Source: Mycobacterium simulans
GTDB lineage: Bacteria; Actinomycetota; Actinomycetes; Mycobacteriales; Mycobacteriaceae
DNA length: 64,000 bases
NCBI RefSeq assembly: GCF_900232995.1
Contig: NZ_OCVX01000003.1
Coordinates: forward strand, 1,878,654-1,942,653
Direction of reading: 5' to 3'
The notes under the pieces were generated by a model. It made no database searches, was not told the DNA's origin, and saw nothing but the letters and a program-made list of their open reading frames with translations. This document shows positions 8,271 through 22,200 of the stretch, piece by piece (the first letter of the stretch is position 1; each line of letters begins with the position of its first letter). The position numbers and the translations under genes are program-made.

Positions 8271-9824
8271 TTACGCACTTACTAGGCCATGTCGTAGGGC
8301 ATACATGCTGGCGCCGATCCGGTTCGACACGCCAATCTTGGCGTAGGTTCGCTCCACGTGATTGCGGGCGGTCTTTTCGCTGATGACCAACTCCGCCGCG
8401 ATCTCCTTGTTGGATGCGCCGCGGGCGACCAGGCACAGCACTTCGACCTCCCGCGCGGTGAGCCCGTCCGGCCGCAGGTTCGGCCGCTGCGCCCGATGCC
8501 CCGCCGCGTGCAACACCGCCTCGACGGCGGCGGCATCGAGCTCGCCGGCGTGCAATCTTTTCTGAAGCCGCCGTGCCGCCGATTCCGGTGTCATCTCTTT
8601 CCGGTATGGCCTTGGCTCGCAAGCGGATTGGTAACTCACCGCGGCGGCCACGATGCGGTCGGGTTGCCCCAACGCGTTCCCGGCAAGACCGCGCGGGTAG
8701 CCCGAGCCATCCAGGCATTCATGGTGATTGCCGGCGACTTCGGCCAGCTGACGAAGCCCGGGGACCTGGTTGAGGATCCGCACGGTGAAATACGGATGCA
8801 ACCGAACTCGCTCAAACTCGGCCCCGGTCAAAGACCCTGGGCTGGACCAGATTTGATTCGACACTCCGATGCGGCCCAGATCGTGCACGTGGCCCGCACG
8901 TCGGGTCAACGCCACCGCGTCGGCGTCCAGCCCGGCTGCGACCGCGGCATCGCCGGCGAGCCGGGCCACGGCCCGTGAGTGACCAAGGGTGAACGGGCAT
9001 TTCAGGTCGACGAAGTCGCCTAACGCAACAAGCAGCGTGTCCAGCGCGTGGTCGTCAAGCCGCTGATGGTGATCGGGCGCCGCGCGCAACGCCGCCGCCC
9101 ATGCGTCGCCGGTTAGCGGACCGGCCAGGATCCCGTCGGCGTCGTCGAGGAACGCGTCGACCACTTGGGGATCGAACTGCCCGCCTCGCCGGGCACGCAC
9201 CATCGCCATGGCGCCCTCGGTGCCGTAGGTGCGGTGGTGCACCTCGGCCATCTCGGCAAGCGCAGCGACGCGCATCTGGATCGGGATCGCGTCACCCTGG
9301 GCGCCGGTCGGTAGCCCGCCGCCGTCGTAGCGCTCGAACGCGCATGCCAGCGCGGCCTGCACGTCGGGGCCCAGGCCGAGTCGATCGGCCAGCAGGGCGG
9401 CCGACGTGCAGTGCGAGTGGATCATCTTTGATATCTGGCCGCGCGCATTGATCAACATCGTCGCCATGACGCTCAGCCGGTGCAGCAACGGCTGACCGCG
9501 ACCGACATTGCCTACCAGGAAACGCATGTAAGGCAGCCCGGACCAGTCGACCAGGTACGAGTCGTGGCGCACACCGATGTCGTCGCCGAACCACTGCGCG
9601 TATTCGTGGGAGTCGGCGTGACATCCGATCCACATGATCAGTGTCGTGTAGTACGCGCTGTCCCGCTGTTGCTTGGACAGGCCGAGTCGATCGGCGAGCC
9701 GGGTCGCAATCAGCGCGGCCCGAAGCATGTGCTCAGCCGGTTGGCCTAGCCCGAGATCGATCGCGACCGAGAGCGCCGCCAGCAGCTCGGCACGGGTCGG
9801 TTGTTGCGGCGACTCGGCTGCCAT
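8271..9824 (-). CDS. Tandem HD-GYP protein with C-terminal LuxR-type HTH
   Basis: A protein of 517 aa combining HD-type phosphohydrolase modules with a DNA-binding tail. The second HD-GYP module is complete: HDLGRIG and then [14 protein letters not shown]. The first half looks like a degraded copy, with [12 protein letters not shown] in place of HHE-xDGxGYP. The C-terminal 65 residues form a LuxR/GerE helix-turn-helix ([48 protein letters not shown]). HD-GYP proteins commonly hydrolyse cyclic di-GMP; output here is presumably transcription. The start at 9824 is preferred over 9863 because its ATG follows the upstream gene's stop by 4 bp. I know no counterpart at this place in H37Rv. Confidence 0.85.
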   Translation of the reverse strand: MAAESPQQPTRAELLAALSVAIDLGLGQPAEHMLRAALIATRLADRLGLSKQQRDSAYYTTLIMWIGCHADSHEYAQWFGDDIGVRHDSYLVDWSGLPYMRFLVGNVGRGQPLLHRLSVMATMLINARGQISKMIHSHCTSAALLADRLGLGPDVQAALACAFERYDGGGLPTGAQGDAIPIQMRVAALAEMAEVHHRTYGTEGAMAMVRARRGGQFDPQVVDAFLDDADGILAGPLTGDAWAAALRAAPDHHQRLDDHALDTLLVALGDFVDLKCPFTLGHSRAVARLAGDAAVAAGLDADAVALTRRAGHVHDLGRIGVSNQIWSSPGSLTGAEFERVRLHPYFTVRILNQVPGLRQLAEVAGNHHECLDGSGYPRGLAGNALGQPDRIVAAAVSYQSACEPRPYRKEMTPESAARRLQKRLHAGELDAAAVEAVLHAAGHRAQRPNLRPDGLTAREVEVLCLVARGASNKEIAAELVISEKTARNHVERTYAKIGVSNRIGASMYALRHGLVSA

Positions 9825-9828
9825 GGCC

Positions 9829-10578
9829 TTATTGTGCCCAGTTGACAGTGCGCTGGACGGCATGATGACGGTTCGCGTCGAAAGTCTCGAAGTGCCCGGA
9901 GCCCACGACGAACAGCCCGCGTTGCGGAGGGCGGAAGCTGGCGAGACGGGCCTGACTGGGCAGCGGACCCACCGGTCCTAGGTCCACCCCACCCAGCACG
10001 GCGCGCGACTTCGACACCGCCCAGACCTGCCTGGGCGCGATCATGAATCGCTGCCCGTTGGGGGCGGTCCCGGCGAGCCGTAGCTGGCCCGCACCGAGCG
10101 TCGCACCGGCCGCCCGGCCCAGCGCGGCCAGAGCCACCCGATTGGTCCATGCCCCGGTGGGCAGCCGGCCGCCGATGATGCTCATCAGGCGCGTCGACAA
10201 GGTTGACCGGATATCGATCTGCCACTCCAGCAGTCCGGTGATTCGGACGAACAGCGTCCACGGACTGACCCATTCGACCTCGATGTCGCACTGGACTGCA
10301 TCGTGCGGGGTCGCCGAACTGAAGTAACGCGCACAACTCTGCGCACCCGGCGTCGTGGCGTAGAACGTCCAGATGCCGTCGGGGCCGCGGTGCCATACCG
10401 ATTTGTAGGCCGGCGCGAACGTCGCGGCCGGAAAGTGCCGCAGCGCAAGGTAATGGCCGCTGGCGAACGGAAGGCCCATGACGCCGAAACCGACGAATCG
10501 TTCGTCAGTACCGGTGGGCAGGACGGGGTTTTGCAGGATCGCCGTGGCGGCGTCGTAGGGTGTGCGCGAAGTAGTCAT
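9829..10578 (-). CDS. Unknown protein co-transcribed with the HD-GYP/LuxR regulator
   Basis: A 249-residue soluble protein from the ATG at 10578 (an upstream in-frame start at 10614 is possible). It has many aromatic and beta-prone stretches ([50 protein letters not shown]), suggesting a beta-rich ligand-binding fold. I recognise no catalytic motif. Its stop is 4 bp before the start of the HD-GYP/LuxR gene, so the two are almost certainly co-expressed; it could supply or bind the regulator's signal. The pair occupies the place of the transporter gene Rv3239c of H37Rv. Confidence 0.7.
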   Translation of the reverse strand: MTTSRTPYDAATAILQNPVLPTGTDERFVGFGVMGLPFASGHYLALRHFPAATFAPAYKSVWHRGPDGIWTFYATTPGAQSCARYFSSATPHDAVQCDIEVEWVSPWTLFVRITGLLEWQIDIRSTLSTRLMSIIGGRLPTGAWTNRVALAALGRAAGATLGAGQLRLAGTAPNGQRFMIAPRQVWAVSKSRAVLGGVDLGPVGPLPSQARLASFRPPQRGLFVVGSGHFETFDANRHHAVQRTVNWAQ

Positions 10579-10644
10579 AGCTGGATGGTTCACGCATCCA
10601 CCGCCCCGGCGCATGGGGCTGATGCCTCAAATCGCCGTGCGACT

Positions 10645-13461
<2,817 letters not shown>

Positions 13462-13512
13462 AGCTATGTCCCCGTCTGTGTTGGAGTCTTCTTCTATAAG
13501 GCGACTCCCATC

Positions 13513-13792
13513 TTAGGAGCGACCGCCAGCGCGGCGGAGCCGGGCGCAGCGGGTCGCGACCATCGGACTTAGGAGCGATCGCCAGCGCGGCGGAGCCGGG
13601 CGCAGCGGGTCGCGACCATCGGACTTAGGAGCGATCGCCAGCGCGGCGGAGCCGGGCGCAGCGGGTCGCGACCATCGGACTTAGGAGCGACCGCCAGCGC
13701 GGCGGAGCCGGGCGCAGCGGGTCGCGACCATCGGACTTAGGAGCGACCGCCAGCGCGGCGGAGCCGGGCGCAGCGGGTCGCGACCATCGGAC
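13513..13792. repeat. Five tandem copies of a 56-bp repeat upstream of secA1
   Basis: Units begin at 13513, 13569, 13625, 13681 and 13737 with a constant 56-bp period and no spacers. They are near-identical: units 1, 4 and 5 contain GCGACCGCC and units 2 and 3 GCGATCGCC. Each unit carries the palindrome GGTCGCGACC and the core AGCGCGGCGGAGCCGGGCGC. A related single core with inverted-repeat ends occurs at 40380-40452. The array lies between the hpf stop and the secA1 start, 51 bp from the secA1 ATG. Confidence 0.97.
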
Positions 13793-13831
13793 GAGGTGAC
13801 GCCCCGATTAGGGCCCTTTATCAAGCCGAGC

Positions 13832-14557
13832 TCAAGCCAGCCTGATCAATCCATAGTCATAGGCATGCCGGCGGTAGACCACGGACGGCCGGTCGGTGTC
13901 CTTGTCATGGAACAGGAAGAAATCGTGTCCGACAAGCTCCATCTCGTATAGCGCGTCGTCGACCGACATCGGTTTTGCCGGGTGTTCCTTGGTGCGAACG
14001 ATCCGTCCCGGCTCATGGTCCTTCTGGTGGTTGAGTCCGACTTCGATGCCTTTTACGGGTGGGTGGTCGTGTGGCTCGGCCTCGTGGGTGTTGAACGCCT
14101 TCTCCGGTGGCGGCACCGCCGCCGTGGCCTCGGCCAGCGAGACAGGGGTCTTGTCGCCGTAGTGCACTTTGCGGCGATCCTTGCCGCGGCGCAGGCGGCT
14201 TTCCAGTTTGACGACGGCGGACTCAAGGGCGGCGTAGAAGCTATCGGCGCATGCCTCTCCACGGACAACCGGCCCGCGCCCGCGAGCGGTGATCTCGACG
14301 CGTTGACAGGACTTGCGTTGGCGACGATTGCGTTCATGGTCGAGCTCGACGTCGAACAGATAGATCGTTCGGTCGAACCGCTCGCAACGGGCGAGTTTTT
14401 GCGAAACGTAAGTGCGGAAGTGGTCAGGAATCTCGACGTTGCGACCCTTGAACACGATCTCAGCGTGCGCGGTCGGTTCGGCCTGTTCGCCGGTTCCAGC
14501 CGATGCTGGGTCCAGAACCTGATCGGAATCCACGGTAAGCCTTGACATACGTGACAA
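13832..14557 (-). CDS. hpf: Long-form ribosome hibernation promoting factor (Rv3241c family)
   Basis: A 241-residue HPF/YfiA-type protein that binds the 30S decoding region and dimerises ribosomes or protects them in stasis. The N-terminal S30AE domain covers about residues 30-130 (IVFKGRNVEIPDHFRTYVSQKLARCERFDRTIYLFDVEL). A variable linker follows, then the C-terminal dimerisation domain (KPMSVDDALYEMELVGHDFFLFHDKDTDRPSVVYRRHAYDYGLIRL). It is the non-DosR paralogue, counterpart of Rv3241c, often called MPY. The ATG at 14557 is used; M4 is an alternative. Some H37Rv models start further in (about 213 aa). Confidence 0.93.
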   Translation of the reverse strand: MSRMSRLTVDSDQVLDPASAGTGEQAEPTAHAEIVFKGRNVEIPDHFRTYVSQKLARCERFDRTIYLFDVELDHERNRRQRKSCQRVEITARGRGPVVRGEACADSFYAALESAVVKLESRLRRGKDRRKVHYGDKTPVSLAEATAAVPPPEKAFNTHEAEPHDHPPVKGIEVGLNHQKDHEPGRIVRTKEHPAKPMSVDDALYEMELVGHDFFLFHDKDTDRPSVVYRRHAYDYGLIRLA

Positions 14558-14823
14558 CTCGTTTCTCTTTCCACGTCACACGCGCCCTGCGCGTCCGGCA
14601 ATTAAATCGGCGCCGACGGGGTTAGCGCGGTTTTGGAAAGGGTCACCGCCGCAGGCTGCCCGCCGGAGCAAGATATCGATTACTCACCCCCTACCTGCGG
14701 GTGCTGCATGAAGGTTGGTTCCGACGTTAGCTCGTGTTCGCCTTGCCGTGCCACCAATTTGGCACACCTGTTTCGAGTTCTTCACGTTCTCTTGTCAACT
14801 TCTTTGGTTCACACAGATTCTTC
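14558..14823. promoter_or_regulatory. Intergenic region between comF and hpf: hpf promoter and a small hairpin
   Basis: This 266-bp gap has lower G+C than its surroundings in the segment next to comF. An inverted repeat GTGCCA-CCAATT-TGGCAC (14748-14765) lies about 60 bp past the comF stop, where a terminator would be expected, but it has no U-tract on the minus strand. The rest must hold the hpf promoter; no clear sigma consensus is seen. No ORF of interest is present. Confidence 0.35.
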
Positions 14824-15456
14824 TCATGCTGCGGCGATCGCAAGCACGGCGGCGACCCGCATTCCGGCGTCCCGCAGGACCCGAACCGACTCGCGTGCAG
14901 TGGCCCCAGTCGTGACGATGTCGTCGACGAGCACGACTTCGCTGCACGGTCGCCTAGCCCGCAGCCGCACCCGGCCCGCGATGTTTCGCTCGCGATCCGA
15001 TGTGCCAAGCCCTACCGAATCGCGGGCCAGCGCTCGCATTCGCAGTGCCTGCACAACGGTGATGTTCGGATGGCCTGCGACCGCCGTCGTTGCGATGCGG
15101 GTGATCGGGTCGCCCCCGCGCCGCCGCGCTGCCGAGCGTCGCGTCGGTGCGGGCACGATCGTCAGCGGCGTCTCGACCATGCCCCAGCACAGCAGCCGGT
15201 GCAGCCCGACGGCGAGTACGCGCGCCAGCGGCACGATGAGGTCGTCGCGGCCGTGCTCCTTCATCGCCAGGATCGCCTGGCGTCGGGCGCCGATATAGCG
15301 GCCCAGCGCGAACACCGGCACCTGCGGGTCGATGCGGGGAGTCACCACGCGCGGCTCACCGGTGTCCACCGACAGTTCCTCGGCGCAGGTGTGGCACCAG
15401 CGCGTCGACGGCGCTCCGCAGCCGCCGCATGCCAACGGGAGGATCAGGTCGAGCAC
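14824..15456 (-). CDS. ComF-family phosphoribosyltransferase-like protein (Rv3242c homologue)
   Basis: A 210-residue protein with an N-terminal zinc-ribbon-like Cys cluster (CGGCGAPSTRWCHTC) followed by a type I phosphoribosyltransferase fold. The PRPP loop EVVLVDDIVTTGATARE is clear near the C-terminus. ComF proteins are linked with DNA uptake or processing in competent bacteria; in mycobacteria the role is unknown. I use the GTG at 15456 (VLDLILPLACGGCG), which matches the start and length of Rv3242c (213 aa). The longer ATG frame would run into the NRPS gene. The start lies 28 bp downstream of the NRPS stop, so NRPS transcripts may continue into it. Confidence 0.88.
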   Translation of the reverse strand: MLDLILPLACGGCGAPSTRWCHTCAEELSVDTGEPRVVTPRIDPQVPVFALGRYIGARRQAILAMKEHGRDDLIVPLARVLAVGLHRLLCWGMVETPLTIVPAPTRRSAARRRGGDPITRIATTAVAGHPNITVVQALRMRALARDSVGLGTSDRERNIAGRVRLRARRPCSEVVLVDDIVTTGATARESVRVLRDAGMRVAAVLAIAAA

Positions 15457-15484
15457 AAGTGCAGTGTGGCCGGTGCGGGTGACA

Positions 15485-18400
15485 TCAAGCCAGTGCGTCG
15501 CCGAGCATCCGGCCGAACAGATCCAGCGACTGCGGGGCCAACATCTCATTGTGAGTGCAGTCGACGGGGTGTTCGACGATGTTGCCGGCGACATATGGCC
15601 ACCAACGTTGCAGCAGCGGTGAACCGTCGCCGTCGCGCGTGGCCGAGAAAATGATCATGTCGCCGTCGAAGATGTCCGGCATATGCTGCGCCCCGAGTAG
15701 CGCGTTCCGATTTATGTTCTCGAGCAGGGCCTCTCCGAGTTGCCGGGACGGCAGTGGCACGTCGGGCACCTGGCGTTGCAGCAATTCCACGCCCTGCTCG
15801 TAGGTAAGCGGCGCTGGGGCAGCATTGAGCACCGGCCGAGCGTCGAGGAGCAACAGGGGGGCGACGACGCATCCTCGGCGGCGCAGCTCAATGGCGAGCT
15901 CGTGCGCAACGGTGCCGCCGAACGACCAGCCGAGCAGGCGGTACGGACCGTCCGGGTGTAACGCCTGGATGGTGTCGGCGTAGTTCTTTGCCAAATCCCG
16001 GACCGATCGCGGAGCTTCGTTGTTCGGGATCTGCTGCAGGCCAATGATCGGGCAATCCACATACGAACCCAAAGCGCGGTATTGCCAGCTGACGCCGCCG
16101 GCCGGCGGCAGACAGAACAGCGGAACCCCGGCGCCATTTTTGAGCACCTCGACGGGAACAAGCTCGACCGAGCTGTCCGTCGAGCCCAGCCGTTGACTCA
16201 GGCCGGCAACCGTCGGCGCCTCGAACAGCGTGCGCACCGATAGCCCGGCATGGAACGTCGAGTTGATCGTGGCGATCAACCGCATCGCCAGCAGTGAATC
16301 CCCGCCGAGTTCGAAGAACGAATCGTCGACACCAACCCGTTCGAGCCCCAACACTTGGGCATACATGCCGGCCAAGGCTTCCTCGACCGCGGTGGCCGGA
16401 GCGCGGTACCGGTTGGCGTCACCGTAGTCCGGGGCCGGTAGCGCGCGGGTGTCGAGTTTTCCGTTGACGGTCAACGGAATTGCGGGCACGACCACCACCG
16501 CGGCAGGCATCATGTACGCGGGCAACCGGGCGGCCAGCTCTGTGCGCGCCTGGGCCGGGTCGGCCGTCCCCGTGATATAACCCACCAGCCGCTTGTCCCC
16601 GGCGCGGTCCTCGCGGGCGATCACCACCGCCTGATCCACTCCATCGACGTCGGCCAATGCCGCCGCCACCTCCGCCGGCTCGATGCGATGCCCGCGGATC
16701 TTGACCTGCTCGTCGGCGCGTCCCACGAATTCGAGCTGGCCATCGGCACCCCAGCGCACCAGGTCGCCGGTGCGATACATCCGCTGGCCGGTTCCGCTCA
16801 ACGGGCACGCCACAAACCGCGACGCCGTCAACGACGTCCGGCGCCAATCCCCGCACCCCACTTGAGGACCCGCCACATACAGCTCCCCTACTACCCCAAC
16901 CGGCACCAAACGCAGCCACCCATCGAGCACGAACAACGCCGCCCCCCACACCGGCGAACCGATCGGTCGCGCACCCGAACCGGGCAACCCCGCCTCTAGC
17001 GGCGCACTCATCGATGCATACACCGTTGTCTCAGTCGGGCCATAGGCGTTGACCATTACCCGCCCGGGCGCCCAGCGATCCACCAACTCAGCCGGACACG
17101 CTTCCCCGGCAACCACCACTGTCACCGACTCCAAGCCCTCCGGTGGCAGAACCGCCGCCGCCGAGGGGGTTTGATGGAGCACGTTGACGCGTTCGGAAAC
17201 CAGCAATTTGTGCAATTCTGCTGCGGAGCCGACCACGTTCTCGGGCACCACCACCAGGCACCCGCCATGCAACAACGCGCCCCACATCTCCCACACCGAG
17301 ACGTCGAACGCATAGGAATGCCACTGACTCCACACCTGCCCCGGCGCCGGCGCCACGCCCACCGCCTGCGATGCGAACAGTTGGGTGACGTTGCGGTGGG
17401 TAACGGCAACGCCTTTGGGGACACCGGTGGTGCCGGAGGTGTACAGCAGGTAGGCGATGTTGCCGGCTTCCGGCGCCGGTAGCCGATCCGCGGGATAGCA
17501 AGTGTCAATCGCGGGGTCGTCGATGTCGATGACGCCCACGTCGTGCCCGGCCAGCCGGGGTGCCAACGCGGCGGTGGTCAACACCGCCACCGGCGCGGCA
17601 TCCTCGAGCACGAACGCGATGCGGGCATCGGGATAGTGGGGATCGATGGGTAGATAGGCCGCCCCGGTTTTGAGCACCGCCAGGATCGCGATAATGGCCT
17701 GCGCGCCACGGGGTAACAACAGCCCCACCACCTCACCTGGGCCCACCACACAATCGGCCAGCAAGTGCGCCAACCGGTTAGCCGCCTCATCGAGCTCGCG
17801 ATAGCTCCAGGTGTCACCGTTGAACACCAGCGCGACCGCCTCCGGAGTGCGGGCCACCTGCGCGGCGAACAACTCCGGAATCGACACCGCATCCACCGGC
17901 CGTGCTAACGCCGCCCGGTTGCCGATGTCATTCAGCCGGGCCCGCTCGGCGGCATCGACCAGATCGATCGACGACAACGGTCGCGCCGGATCGGCGGACA
18001 TGGCCTCCAATACCCCCATCAACCGGTCGAAGAGCGCCTCAATGCCGGCCGCGTCGAAAACGGTGGTGGCGAATTCGACCCGAAAGCTCAGTCGCGGTCC
18101 CGGTGCAGCGGTCAGGACGAGCGGATAGTGGGTGTGTTCGTGAGCGGTGATCTCGGTGATGGACAGGTCGTGGGCACCGAGCTCGGTCGACTTGTCGATC
18201 GGATAGTTCTCGTAGACGAAGAGGGTGTCGAACAGCCGGTCGTGGCCGGCGATGCGCTGGATCTCGGGGAGCGCCAGGTGTTGGTGCTCACGGGTGACGT
18301 TGTGGGCATTGTGTAGCTGGTCCAGTAGCTGCGCGGTCGTGGTTGTCGCGCTCATGGTCGCCCGCACGGCCACGGTGTTGATCAACAAGCCAACCATCGA

Positions 18401-19258
18401 CTCCGCGCCCGCCAGATCGGGCGGGCGCACCGCGGCCACGGTGCCAAACACCACATCGTGCTGACCGGTCAGCCAGCACAGTATCTGCGCCCAGCCCGCC
18501 TGCAGGACCGTGCTCACCGTGGTGTGATGCGCCCGCGCCAGCGCGCTCAGCGCCTCGGTGGTGGCCACCGACAACTGGAAGGACCTCGCGTCCTTGCCGC
18601 CCAACCCCAACGGATCGGGCGGGCCTACCAAGGTGGGTGCCGGCACACCCGCCATTACCGTCCGCCAGGCGGCGTGGGCGCGGTCGCGATCCTGGTCGGC
18701 CAGCCAGGTCAGATAGCGGCGATACGAGGCGGGGGTCGGCAGCGGCTGCCCGTCATAGCAGGCCAGGATTTCGCTGAGCAGGATCGCCAGAGACCAGCCG
18801 CCGAGCACGATGTGATGATTCGTGAGCACCAATCGATGCCCGTCGCATGCGGTGCGGATCAGCGCGGCCCGAATCGGGCACGCCTCCGCCAGATCCATGA
18901 CGGCGGCGCGTTCTTCGGCGGCCACGCGCGCAAGCTCTTCGTCGGGCCGGACGTGCTCGGTGAGGTCGAGATAACGCCACGGCACCCGCGGGTCGGCCGG
19001 GATGATCTGCACCGGTTGGTCAAGATCCTCGTAGACGAATCGGGCCGCCAGGTTCGGGTGCCGATCGACGGCCGCTTGCACCGCCGCATGCAGACGATCG
19101 GCGTCCAGGTGGCCGGTCACGGTGATATTGAGCTGCTCCGCGTACACGTCATCGCGACCGCGCGCGCTGCCGGCGTGGAACAGCAGACCCTGTTGCAGCG
19201 GGCTGAGCGGCAGCATGTCGGCGATCCGGTAGCGCTGGTCGAGACGGTCGATCTGTTG
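15485..19258 (-). other. NRPS module 5: C(DCL-type) - A5 - T5 - thioesterase
   Basis: Residues about 5076-6332. C5 begins [15 protein letters not shown], typical of DCL domains that take a D-residue from an epimerase. Its second motif is [10 protein letters not shown], with Gly in place of the usual Asp. A5 pocket residues read DVWHVAAVYK, not assignable with confidence. T5 is GGDSLLAM. The type I thioesterase (about 6085-6332) shows [14 protein letters not shown] and DCTHNEML for the Ser-Asp-His triad, releasing a free acid or a ring. Confidence 0.75.
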
Positions 19259-22200
19259 CTGGGTCATGTGCAGGGGGGCCAGGTCCGACGGGCTCAATCC
19301 GCCCCCACCGTCGGTGACATGGGCACAGATCGCGGCCAATGCGTCAAACCACAGCTGGCTCACCCGGTCGATCGCCACCCGGTCGAGGACGGAGGACGCC
19401 CAGGTCCAGGTGGCGAGCAGCCGCGGGCCGGTGTCGGTATCGAGGGTGAACGCGTTGACCGCCACGGCGTGAGGCAACGCCATCGGCACCGCTGCCGCCG
19501 CGGGATCGCTGAATACCGGGCTCCCGGCGAGTTGCCACGTATCGGCGTGCGCCGCATCGCCGCCCAGCCGGCCCAGATAGTTAAAGCCGATCGACGTGTC
19601 GGGCCCGGTCAAGTCCGCCTCGGGATTCAGGTAGCGCAGCAAACCGTAGGACAGGCCGTCCGGGACGGCTCGAAGCTGCTCCTTGAGGTCCTTGATCACG
19701 GTCCCTGGCGCGGCGCGCCAGTCCAGCCGATCCACCTTTAACGCCACCGGATATTTGGTGGTGAACCATCCCACGGTGGCCGATAGGTCAATATCGGCGA
19801 CGATGCCTTCCTGACGGCCATGACCCTCAACGTCGATGGCGATCGGCTTACCGCTGCGACCCAGAAATTCCGCCCACGCCAACCCGAACGCGATCAGCAA
19901 GACCTCGTGGATTCCGGTGTGAAACGCCGCCGGCACCGCACCGAGCAGCATGCGCGTCGTTTCAACGTCCAGCCACACCGACGTCTGCTCGGCGGCGGCA
20001 AACGTGTCTTTGGCTGTGGGCAGCGCCGGGCCCACCGCTTCGAGGCGTCGCCACGCCGGGAGTTGATCGACGACCGCCGCGGACCGCGCGTGCTCGCCCA
20101 GCACCGCGGCCCCCCGCCGAAACGATGTGCCCCGCACCGGCAGTGCAACGTCGTGTCCACCGCGGCGCTGCGCCCAAGCCGAGTTCAGGTCGTCTACCAG
20201 GATCCGCCAGGACACCCCGTCGACGGCCAGATGGTGGATGACCAGCACCAGCTGGGCCGTCGACGACACCCATAGCCCGCTCACCATCACCCCGGCGGCC
20301 GGATCCAACCGGCGCCGCGCCGCCACCAGCACCTCGTCCGACAACTCCGCCACACCCTGCACCTCGACCTTGGCCGAGCCCGGTTCCGGCGCGTGCAGCG
20401 ACCAAGTCCCGGCGCCGTCCTCCACGACGCGCGCCCGCAACATAGCGTGGCGATCCAGCAGGGCCTGCACCAGCACGCTCACGTCGGCTTCGGTCACCCC
20501 CGCGGGGGCTTGCAGCAGCATCGTCTGGTTGAACTGCTCCACGGCGCCGTCAAGGCCGTGTAGCCAGCCCATGATCGGTGTCGCCAATACCTCACCGACG
20601 CCGTCGTCAACGCGACCGTGCTCGCCGTCGGCAACCAGCCCGGCAACGCGGGCCACCCCGGCCACGGTCCGCTCGGTGAAAATGTCGCGCGGCGTACACA
20701 CCACGCCCGCCGCGCGGGCCCGCGCCACCACCTGCATCGACGAAATGCTGTCCCCGCCCAATTCGAAGAATCCGTCGTCGATCCCGACCCGCTCCAGCCC
20801 GAGGACCTCGCCGAACAACGCGGCCAATACCCGTTCCCGCCGATCACGCGGCTCCCGGTAGACGCTTCCGCTGGTGAACTCCGGGGCCGGTAACGCCTTG
20901 CGGTCGAGCTTGCCGTTGACCGTCAACGGCAAGGACTCGACCGCCATGATCGCTGCGGGCATCATGAACTCCGGCAACCGCGCGACCGCGAACCGGCGCA
21001 GCCCAGCCACCACTTCGGTGGCCGAGGGGTCATTGACGTACTGCGTGATCGAGCCCACCGCTGTGGCGGGCAGATAGACGTCCGAGAGGGCCGCTTCGGT
21101 TGGCCCTTGTGTGTAGATGAGATCCATCAATCCGGCTGTGGCCGACCAGGTTACCGCCGCGGTGTAGCCCAGTTCTTGCCCCAGCAGGTGGCATTGATGG
21201 GGCAGGACGCCCTCCGGGGCGGGAAGGTCGGCACGCAACTGGCTGACGGGTAGCCGATCGTGCGCGCGGGCCAGCGCCTGTGTCATCGCAATGTCGGTCC
21301 AGATCCCGGCATGCGGCACTCCGGTGACACGCAGCTCCGATGGGCGCTGGGACGTCAGGTAATTGCGAAGTGCGGCAAGGCTTTTCAGCTGCTGCCAGGG
21401 TTGGGTCGGGAATTGTGCCACGGAGCGCGTCGGTATCGGCGCCTTGCGGAGCACCACGTCGTAGCGGTAGCCGCTGAGTTCGTTGACCGCTTGCATGTCC
21501 TTGAGTTGGACGTCGACCGCGGCGATATCTGCCAGGTGCTGGGGCAGGGCGGTAAAGAATTCGGGCGCCAGCAGCAGCTCTTTGTCGGCGAGCATTTCCC
21601 GGCGCACCCGCTCACGCAGCACGGCCGCGCCGTCGTTGACGCCGTCGGTGCATAACGTTCCGACGGTGAACGCTTGCAGCAGGGTCAGGTTGCGCACGTC
21701 ACCGACAAAGAGCGCCCCGCCCGGTGCCAGCAGCCGCAGCGCGGTGGCAAGCACGTCGAGCAGGTAGCCCGCGCTGGGGAAGTACTGGATCACCGAGTTG
21801 AGGACCACGACATCGAAGTGCCCGTTGGGTAACCCATCGTCCCGATGCGCGGGCTGTGCGCGCAGCCGCACTCGATTACCCCAGTTTTCCTGTGCCACTG
21901 CGGATTTCAGCGTTTCAATGGTGTGCGCGGAGAGGTCGGTACCCCAATACTCAGCTGCCGTAGGGGCCAGCCTCGCCAGCAGCAGGCCCGAACCCACCCC
22001 GATCTCGAGCACCCGTCGCGGACCCAGTGCGGTGATGCGGGCCACGGTAGCGTCGCGCCATTCGCGCATCTGCTCGAGCGGGATGGCTGCGCCGGTGTAG
22101 CTGTCGTTCCAGCCGCTGAAATCCTCGCCGAGCGCTGGGCGGGTAGACCCGGTGTAGAGGTTGTCGTAGATGCCACGCCATTGCTGGACGAGGTGGTCTT

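Noticed and set aside
13513-13792. CRISPR-like array of 56-bp repeats
   Set aside because: The copies are directly adjacent with no unique spacers and there are no cas genes; it is a minisatellite.
15485-15594. Longer comF model starting at 15594
   Set aside because: It would overlap the NRPS 3' end by over 100 bp; the GTG at 15456 agrees with Rv3242c.
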